Positions 56,845-64,000 of a stretch of DNA of 64,000 bases are shown here, piece by piece. Where the stretch lies: assembly GCA_964017195.1 (NCBI GenBank), contig OZ024892.1:16205871-16269870 (forward strand). The letters are read 5' to 3'. The notes beneath the pieces were generated by a model that was not told the origin of the DNA, searched no databases, and worked only from the letters and a program-made list of their open reading frames with translations. The DNA is from Siderastrea radians. Lineage: Eukaryota > Cnidaria > Anthozoa > Scleractinia > Rhizangiidae. Each line of letters begins with the position of its first letter. The stretch's first letter is position 1. The translations under genes were made by a program, and so were the position numbers.

Positions 56845-59800
56845 CGCCACCAACAACACAACCAATCACAACAGGTCCACCGGAAACAACAGCAAGATTT
56901 CCGAATTCGACAAGTCCCACTACACCACCAAACAAAACATCAGCATCACCAACGGGGCCTGTAGCATCTGTCAGCACTCCACCAGACACCACAACTCCGC
57001 CACCAACGACCCCTCCACCGCCTTGCAACGCTACGCGTCGAACTCCATTGCAGGAAGACAGAATTAACGCTCTGACCTTCACTATTGCAAATTACACCAT
57101 TGAAGAGGTTTGTTTTTTGTTTTGGTTTAGTTTATATAAATTATGTTGACGAAAACTTTGCAAACAACCCACCATGTTGGATGACTTCACAGTTCCCCAA
57201 GAAACTCCAACGATATGTTGAAGCGGAATAGCACAGTATTTATTTTAAGGCAACCTCTTCCCCCTGAAGCATTGTACGGAGGGAAAAGTCTGTTTGAGGG
57301 TAAATACAAAATTATGCGATTACACTTTTAAGCCTTATTTAGGAGTGTATGTATCTTTATTGTTATCCCAAAACAAACAAACCTGAACAAAATTAATCAT
57401 TTGAATCTTTCAGTGGTGCGCAAGAGAAGAAGAGTTTAAGCGATCACTCGTTACCTTTTTGTAAGTAATATGTACTTCACTAGGTATAAACGTGTTAGTA
57501 ATATGACGTTCATAGGTTTAAACGTCTTGAAATCTCTTGCTTTGGCACTGTGGAGCTTCATATCATCCATGGTCACATTTCAGGTATTTTTTCTTCAGTG
57601 ATCTTATTCATTTTACCCGAAATCCTAATGCTTAGTCCCAAAAAAGATCACGAACCAAACTTTTATAATTATACGAGGGTGTATTGAGGAAAACTGCTGT
57701 TATTTCTTTGACAAATCGAGACTGGAAAAGTTCTTAAAAAACTCCTTTGTAATACTTTGGCACCCCGAGACACAAACAACCGAGACACAAACAACAGTGT
57801 GAGCCGATATTATCCTAAAACCTAAAAATACGGGGTAAATCTTTGTTATTCTACATTTTTCTATTTACTTACTTGCTAAGTTACTTGCTCCCTTGCTTGA
57901 CTGCTTTCTTGCTTACTTACTTCCAGCAAGTTTAAGGCTCTTGGGTGGACAAAATAAACAAAGGCTTACGAATATTGCAATTAATTTTTTTTGCTACAAA
58001 CAATAAATGAATATCAGAACGATACTTCTAGCATAAATCGTTTTGAATCATCCTTTGTCCTTTTAGACCAGAAGCTGAGGTATTTATATTACCAGGATTT
58101 CCCGTCCTCAACAGTCCGCTGCAGATAAGGTTCTATGTTCGTGTGTCATTTGGGAATGCTTCTATTTCACTGGATAGAGCTACGTTAACAAATATTTTGC
58201 AGTCTTTCTTGCAAAATTTAACTGCTACATTTGGAGTGCAATTTTCTGGTAAGAACTGCATTGTTTCTCATATTTTAAGCTTACAATTTGGCTGATTGCC
58301 GAACATGCATGGACTTACGCTAGCTTTAAGCTAAAAGTTACATAATTGGGACGATTGTTTTAATAAAGACTTGGAGGTATCGTGGTGTAAGATTGTCTTA
58401 TACCTTCAGAAGATCGTTTGCCTTTTTTAGAAGATAAAGCGGTCAGGTGCCAAATTATTATTATGACTTCATTTGAAGTAAAGTAACGCTGTTGATTAGA
58501 AAATTCAACATTTTTGGATTTATTGATTTGAACTGGTCAACGAAACCAAAAAAATTTTACAGAAAAAAATCATTCAAAATGCCGACGGTCTTCTAGAGCA
58601 TGGTTGCCATATCTCGCAAAGCCCACGAAGCAAATTTATTTGCAGAAAATGACTTTTTCTATATTTGCCTAAAAACGGAGGTCAACTTTATTATTTTTTG
58701 TCCTTTCCTGTTTGAAGAATTAGCGTTTGAGCCGCAGTGAAAACCCTTTTTGTCCTTTAATAGTTGATGGTGGCTTCACAAACTGGGGTCCCTGGGAACG
58801 TTGCAGTTCAACTTGTGGCGTTGGAAGCCAGTATCGCTTTCGCACCTGCACCAATCCTCCTCCTAGTAACAATGGCTCAGACTGCGTGGGACGTAGGAAC
58901 GAAACACAAGCATGCAACTCAGGATCGTGCCCAGGTAAAGAAGTAAATGAGGCATTATTTTGGGAGGGTGGCCTATTGGGCTCACAAGGTGATATTAAGA
59001 GGGTTTCTACATCACGAAAATGACTATTTATAATACAAAATAGTCCAAAACAACTTGCAAAGAAAGACAAATTTATAGTGTTATTGAAAAAACGTTTCAT
59101 AAATCCTACAGCTAAGATCACAGAATTTCAAATTAAAATGAAAATCTTACCCTGCGGGGGGGGGGGGGCACATTGTGCCCGCGCTGATTTTAACGAGCTT
59201 TAACTTTTAAACGGCTGGACGAATAATCACCAAATCTCGTGACTTTTCCTAAAATTTATCAGAGAAAATGTTCCTGTGTAAATGACGTGTTTATGATTGA
59301 CGTTTCCATAGCAACCGTATTTTGACTATTTTCTGTGTTTTTCAGTCTTTTTTTCAGTTTTTTCCCCTTTGTTTGTAAGTAGAAGAGGATCCTTTACTTT
59401 TGTGTGCTTGGTTTGATTAAGTATGTTTCTTAGAACAAAATCATACGTTTTTCGATGTCGTAATTGTCAGTTTTATGACTGCAGGTTTGGGATTCAAGAT
59501 GGCGGCCCATTTTTCAAAATGGCCGATTTGTGACGTCATTTTGACGTCACGACACGTGATAATTGACACGTCATAAGCCCAATCTGTTAAGCTAATGACG
59601 TGCTACAAACGTGCCAAGTTTCATCACAAGAGCGTTAATAGTTTTCGAGATCTATGGGGGGGGGGCCTTTGTGCCCCTCCCGCCAGGCTCAGAAACTCGA
59701 AAAAAGCCCAGGCGAAATAGGGTTAAGTTCATTTTCACATGGTACTGAAACATAATTTTTACATCAGTTTCGGCGTCACCATCAACTTCCCCATCAGACT

Positions 59801-60727
59801 CAGTGTCAATATCAACGTCTGCGTCAGTTTCAATGTCACTATCGACCTCTGCATCAGTTTCGGTGTCACCATCAACGTCTGTTTCAGTTTCAGAATCACC
59901 ATCAACTTCTGCACCAGTGTCAGCGTCACCATCAACTTCCACATCAGAAAATGTCGTTTTACCATCGACCTCTGCATTAGTTTCAGTGTCAGCATCAACT
60001 TCTGCATCCGTGTCAGCGTCAGCATCAACGTCTGCATCAGTGTCAGTGTCAGCATCAACTTATGCATCAGTTTTAAAGTCACCATCAACGTCTGCATCAG
60101 CGTCAGTGCCAGGATCAACTTCCGCATCACTGTCGGTGTCAGCATCAACTTCTCCATCAGTTTCGGTGTCACAATCTACTTCTGCATCAATTTCAGGGTC
60201 ACTATCAACTTCTGCATCAGATTCAGTGTCAATATCAACTTCTGCATCAGTTTCAGTGTCAGCATCGACCTCTGCATCAGTTTCAGTGTCACCATCGACG
60301 TCTGCGTCAGGTTCAGTTTCACCATCAACGTTTGCATCAGTTTCGGCGTCACCATCAACTTCCGCATCAGATTCAGTGTTAATATCAACGTCTGCTTCAG
60401 TTTCAGTGTCACTGTCGACCTCTGCATCAGTTTCGGTGTCACCATCAACGTCTGCTTCAGTTTCAGTGTCACCATCAACTTCTGCACCAGTGTCAGTGTC
60501 ACCATCAATTTCCACATCAGAAAATGTAGTTTCACTATCGACCTCTGCATCAGTTTCAGTGTCAGCATCAACTTCTGCATCAATTTCAGTGTCACCATCA
60601 ACTTCTGCACTAGTTTCAATGTCAGCATCAACTTCTGCATCAGTTTCAGTGTTACCATCAGCCTCTGCACCTGATACACTGTCACCCTCACCATCAGAGA
60701 CTGTGCCACCAGTAACCGCCACTCCAG
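56845..60727 (+). CDS. Mucin/TSP1-type extracellular protein, later exons
   Basis: Five phase-compatible exons follow the serine-rich exon 1: 56845-57107 (phase 1 in, 0 out), 57414-57460 (0/2), 58067-58248 (2/1), 58764-58934 (1/1) and 59768-60727 (1/1). The first gives a Pro/Thr-rich stalk with N-glycosylation sites NST, NKT, NAT and NYT. It runs into a folded module of about 110 residues spread over three exons ([60 protein letters not shown]), resembling modules of cnidarian adhesive and skeletal-matrix proteins as I recall them. A thrombospondin type 1 repeat and a second serine-rich exon follow. The protein is presumably secreted or cell-surface. Neither a signal peptide nor a membrane helix lies in the window, so both ends are missing. 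Confidence 0.7.
57862..57930. repeat. Degenerate CTTA/CTTG tetranucleotide repeat
   Basis: ACTTACTTGCTAAGTTACTTGC and CTTGCTTACTTACTTCC form an imperfect tetranucleotide run within an intron. Confidence 0.85.
58764..58934 (+). CDS. Thrombospondin type 1 (TSP1) exon
   Basis: This is a 171-nt symmetric phase 1-1 exon, with acceptor CCTTTAATAG and donor CCAG/GTAAAG. It encodes one complete TSP1 repeat: [20 protein letters not shown], then [20 protein letters not shown], then [14 protein letters not shown]. The WxxW (here WGPW), CSxTCG, RxRxC and six cysteines are all present, so three disulphides can form. WxxW tryptophans and the CSxTC threonine are typical C-mannose and O-fucose sites. It is part of the mucin/TSP1-type gene and is the best-defined domain in it. 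Confidence 0.95.
59156..59755. mobile_element. MITE-like insertion next to serine-rich exon 2
   Basis: The segment begins with G15CACATTGTGCCC and ends with G10CCTTTGTGCCCCTCCC plus about 60 bases, so its ends have similar words. It carries two perfect TGACGTCA sites (59531-59538 and 59542-59549) and other TGACGT words, and is not part of the partner region at 44 kb. It replaces the 5' edge that exon 1 has. Confidence 0.5.
59768..60727 (+). CDS. Serine-rich repeat exon 2
   Basis: This 960-nt exon is phase 1-1 if the acceptor is TTTTTACATCAG at 59756-59767, and ends at donor CCAG/GTAGAT. It has about 31 units of the same 10-residue repeat as exon 1, and the last 30 residues ([20 protein letters not shown], then PG) are almost those of exon 1, so the two are duplicates. 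The first 59 codons of the frame are repeated 573 bp later, including the odd unit STSENVV. Exon 1's 5' edge (DTTASTS) is absent here, and the AG used is itself part of a repeat unit (GCATCAG), placed behind a T-run from the neighbouring insertion. The acceptor is therefore likely, not proven. Confidence 0.6.
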
Positions 60728-61409
60728 GTAGATTATTACGTTTTTTACATCAGTTTCTTGTTAGAAAGGTGTCTTCATACGGCAAATTTTTGACACGACA
60801 AACCTCCACAAACACGAAGTTTTGGCTTAAGTCCCAGTTAATTGCAACTGCTCCCTTATCTTCTGTCATAGTTAAGTTCTTGAGTTCTTATTTGGCATAC
60901 GTTCACACCTCCACTGCATTGATAATTGTAATGTACGTTCAAATTTTATAATTGCATCTCTAAGGATTCTCAATTAATGTAAATTGCGCTGGAACATATT
61001 GGGCACGCTGATAAAATTTCTTACGCCAAATTGTATTTGTCAACATGGGTATTTCAAACCCATGCTATTTCCGTATGAAGGCACATTGATACAAGGAGGA
61101 GTTGGTGTCTGTTAAAATTTACTTTATTGCCACTTGAGAGGGGTTTCATTTTGGAAGTTGAAGGCGTGACACGCAATTCACTTTGCCACAGCGTGTTCTT
61201 TGAAAATCCAACTTACAAGCCTGTTGTATACACTGCAGTGAGGGGTTCAGGCGAATGTGCAGTAAAATTTTACACTTCGCGGGCGCTTGAGCTCAGACAG
61301 CATTTTCTTCACAGGGTACGGGTAGAATGAGGCCTCTGATGAACTGAGTGTTTCGGAATCCCTTTCGGACTAACGTTTTAGTTAGATAACTCAAAGTTCC
61401 AAAAACGTT

Positions 61410-61665
61410 GAGCGCTGTTTGAAAGAACAAAGATTCATATGCTTTGCAGCATATGTTTTGGGCTGGAGTGATCGACACCACACCAAACTGTCTCATATTG
61501 TGACCGTTGCCCAGTATTTTACTTTGATTTTTCAGAAGGAACGTCGACCTCTTTCGCGCTTGAGTGCACATAGCCTCATTCCAGTTCAAGGCTGAAATTC
61601 CATGCCGCCAACGAAATCTATTGTGCGAGACAAAACAATCTTGTTCAAAGAACGTCGACCCTATA
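61410..61665 (-). pseudogene. CAP-domain remnant, antisense copy 2
   Basis: Same as the remnant at 47350-47608 and part of the same duplication: TFFEQDCFVSHNRFRWRHGI, SALNWNEAMC and VVSITPAQNICCKA. It was already broken when duplicated, since both copies end at the same place. Confidence 0.6.
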
Positions 61666-61939
61666 CTGTTACGACTAAATTGCAACTTAAACAGAGGCAG
61701 ATCCAGGAGTATAGTTGAGGGTGAGAAACTCCCTTCTTTGACCAATTTGTCTTTCCCTTATTGATTTACAATCTGCTGTTTCAAAAAATACTAGGAAAAT
61801 TTACCACCAGAGTCCAGAGTCCCCTTCGCTCAGGGGCATTTGCCACCCCCACTAGTACTTGCAACCCCTCCTTTCAGAAAATCCTGGATCCACCCCATGA
61901 AGGCAGTGTTTGTGTGACTACCCATGGCCTAATGTGTCG

Positions 61940-61970
61940 TCACGTGTGATATCACAGATATCACACGTGA
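61940..61970. repeat. Perfect palindrome, 14-bp arms
   Basis: TCACGTGTGATATC, spacer ACA, then GATATCACACGTGA. The corresponding place in duplication copy 1 (about 47883-47912) is only an imperfect version. Confidence 0.95.
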
Positions 61971-62596
61971 TACAAGTGATGTCATATCGGGTTTTGTCAC
62001 ACTCAGTTTAACAAAGCCTTGTTGTATGCTCAACTTCATGCCTTCAACACCTTTCCTTTGCTACTTAATTGTCTGCTTACCAATGAACTAACTTGTCGGA
62101 CCTTCCAACAAACAGAACTTGTGCGATAAGGGGCACATGCCCAGGGCTGCAAGCTATTGATGGCCCACTTAATCCTTTAAACAAAACAAGTAGAAAGAAA
62201 ACGCAAATTTAAATCGTCCGAAAAGATAACAAACAGTTTTAAAAACGCGCACGAAAAATCCTTGGGAATAGACAGCAGCCTGTGCGGGGGACTGACACCA
62301 ATTTGTCTAACGAATGCGTCGTCTGCCTCTGGTGGTCATGGGCTCGAAATATGTTCGCCATTTGAGTAAGGTTATTATGATTTCCTGAAGCAAGGCCCTT
62401 CAGCTATACTAGAAGATTAAACCGTCTTTCAAATTTCCTTGTTAAATAATTATGTGCCATTTTTCTTGACGAGGGCTAAAATGGCCTTGTTGTTGTTGTC
62501 AAGCATTGTGTGGCCCTTTCCTTCATCACGTAAAACTTGAGAAGACCACTGAAAGTCGGAGTCCAAAACTAAGGCAAATATATAACCAAATTCAAA

Positions 62597-62960
62597 ACAT
62601 TTGAAAAAGGATTATCTGAACTCTGTGGAGTTAAAAATAGCACGAGTGTTAGCACGGGTAAAATTTGCCGCCGAGGGGCCAATTTTGCAAGTTACACGAT
62701 AACAAACTCTTCCGTGATCTTATTGCTATGCACCGCATTTGTTTAGACTGCTAAGAATTAAGATTAAACCGTCTTTCAAAATTCCCTTGTTAAATATGAA
62801 AAAATTGAAAAAGGATTATCTGTACCCTGTAGAGTTAAAAATGGCAAGAGTGTTAGCACGGGTAAAATTTGCCGTTAAGGAGCCAATTGTGCAATCAATT
62901 TTACACCAAAACAAACTCTTCCGTGATCTTATTGCTATTCACCGAATTTGTTTACAACGT
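62597..62960. repeat. Local tandem duplication, about 210-bp offset
   Basis: GAAAAAGGATTATCTG, GTGTTAGCACGGGTAAAATTTGCCG and AACAAACTCTTCCGTGATCTTATTGCTAT occur at 62602-62743 and again at 62807-62952. Duplication copy 1 has the block once (48390-48540). Confidence 0.9.
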
Positions 62961-64000
62961 CATTAAAAGGATACTACTAAGAATCGGTGTTGAATAAGTA
63001 TTTTTAATAAGAAACCATACACACTTGTTATTTGGTAGAGTCAAAAATAGAAAAGGTGTTGGCAGAGGTCAAATTACCTCCTAAAAGGGTGAATTATCCT
63101 ACACGAAAGGATGTCACTTAAATATCTGCCTTGTCTCTTCAACGCAAAAAACAAAAATCAACTTTGGTGTTGTTGCTATGCATTGTGTATTTGTTTATGA
63201 TGCCACTTTGAACAAACCACTGAGAATGGGAGTCCGATAAGTAGGTCTAAGTACAAACTTTAAATACTTGACAAGGTATTGTTTGGTTGCGGTTTGTATA
63301 CTGGGTTTGCATTAAAAATAGACAGAATGTTAGCACCAGGTCGTTTAACTCGCTTAAGGCCCAAATTTCCAAACACGAAAGCATTTTTTTGCAGTCGCAT
63401 CAAAGTAGTTAGAAAAAGACACACTTTCAGTAGATGCGGTTACGTCCGCGCGTAAATTTTGTCCAACGCCATTGATATTAGATGTCGGCTTATTTCCTTG
63501 GTACACTGTTTCTTTTAAAAGAGGAGAAACTATGCATACTGTACGCTGTGGCTGAAATTTGGTTACGACAATGTATCTCAAATACGTCCGTTAGAAATAC
63601 ATCTGAAATAACAATTTCAAAAGGTTTATTAGGTTTACTTGAAAGATAGCGATTTTGTAGACTGGCATGTAAAATCATCAAATGATATCCTGATCTCAAG
63701 CAGAAGTTAACTCGAAACATTTAGCCAAAAGTGATATTGTTTCTTTTTCCACGGCACCTTCACTTGTCAGGCAACCCTACATACAGAGCCCCGTGCTTAG
63801 CAGTCTAATAACTCCACTGTTTCTCATGGGAGAGATAAATATGAAAACTAATGTCGCAAGTGGCAAGAAATAATACGATTTCATATTCTTACAAAAGAAT
63901 TTATGTATACTCGTAAACTATATTCATGGATGATTCGCTTTCCTTCGCGGAAATTAAAATTGTCTGCCCTTTTAAAAATGTACATTTTTTAACTTTTCAA

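Larger units (their letters stand above)
60728..63179 (+). repeat. Segmental duplication, copy 2
   Basis: Partner of 46767-48762. It differs by extra sequence at 61236-61328 and by an inserted stretch at about 62445-62765, which is partly a second copy of the GAAAAAGGATTATCTG block (see 62597). Confidence 0.9.

Noticed and set aside
56726..57082. Minus-strand Gly/Val-rich frame ([12 protein letters not shown])
   Set aside because: It is the antisense of the Pro/Thr-rich linker exon.
60060..60722. Antisense acidic frame of 220 codons in exon 2
   Set aside because: Same cause as in exon 1; no start or splice context of its own.

Overview
The window looks like nuclear DNA of an anthozoan cnidarian, most likely a stony coral or close relative. 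It is AT-rich and intron-rich. It carries one gene for a potassium-channel beta-subunit-like protein, parts of a large extracellular mucin/thrombospondin gene, a fragment of a rhodopsin-family receptor, and much decayed transposon, satellite and duplicated DNA. The taxon is inferred from gene families and repeat style; no marker gene was available.

0-9 kb: three small exons (410-502, 6105-6191, 7284-7334) share reading phase and form the 3' part of an unidentified + strand gene. Its long intron holds a hammerhead-like motif, a roughly 105-bp satellite, and a 1.83-kb terminal-inverted-repeat transposon inserted inside that satellite. A rhodopsin-family receptor lacking TM1 to mid-TM3 follows at 8191-8886, just after an 18-bp perfect hairpin. 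9-19 kb: tandem repeats, a dispersed repeat, and a decayed minus-strand Mutator-like transposase gene with a SWIM zinc finger (14.1-17.2 kb), interrupted by a repeat that recurs inverted at 10.9 kb.

19.5-23.1 kb: a complete three-exon + strand gene for a 326-residue BK-channel-beta-like membrane protein. 23-44 kb: repeat territory. It holds a decayed CR1/L2-like retrotransposon (24.8-27.5 kb), a minisatellite, several direct duplications (29.4-31.0, 31.3-38.0 and 38.7-42.8 kb), a GRF zinc-finger reading frame (33.4-33.9 kb), an L1-type ORF1 fragment (35.2 kb), a small foldback element (41.0 kb) and a second hammerhead-like motif (43.9 kb).

44.5-60.7 kb: the most interesting part. A + strand gene appears to run through it. 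Two large exons (2229 and 960 nt), both starting and ending in phase 1, encode serine-rich 10-residue repeats. Between them lie a Pro/Thr-rich linker exon, two exons of an extracellular module and a phase 1-1 thrombospondin type 1 exon. The two serine-rich exons and about 2 kb of downstream intron are paralogous copies. Decayed CAP-domain sequences occur three times here in two orientations, and a second unidentified sequence is inverted in parallel with them, so an older gene was copied and broken inside this locus.

Stretches not listed (about 505-1500, 1550-2440, 7335-8090, 8890-9815, 11040-12790, 13245-14140, 17180-19548, 42800-43930, 50100-50950, 63180-64000) show no gene, RNA or element I can support. 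Boundaries of duplications and repeats were found by eye and are approximate.
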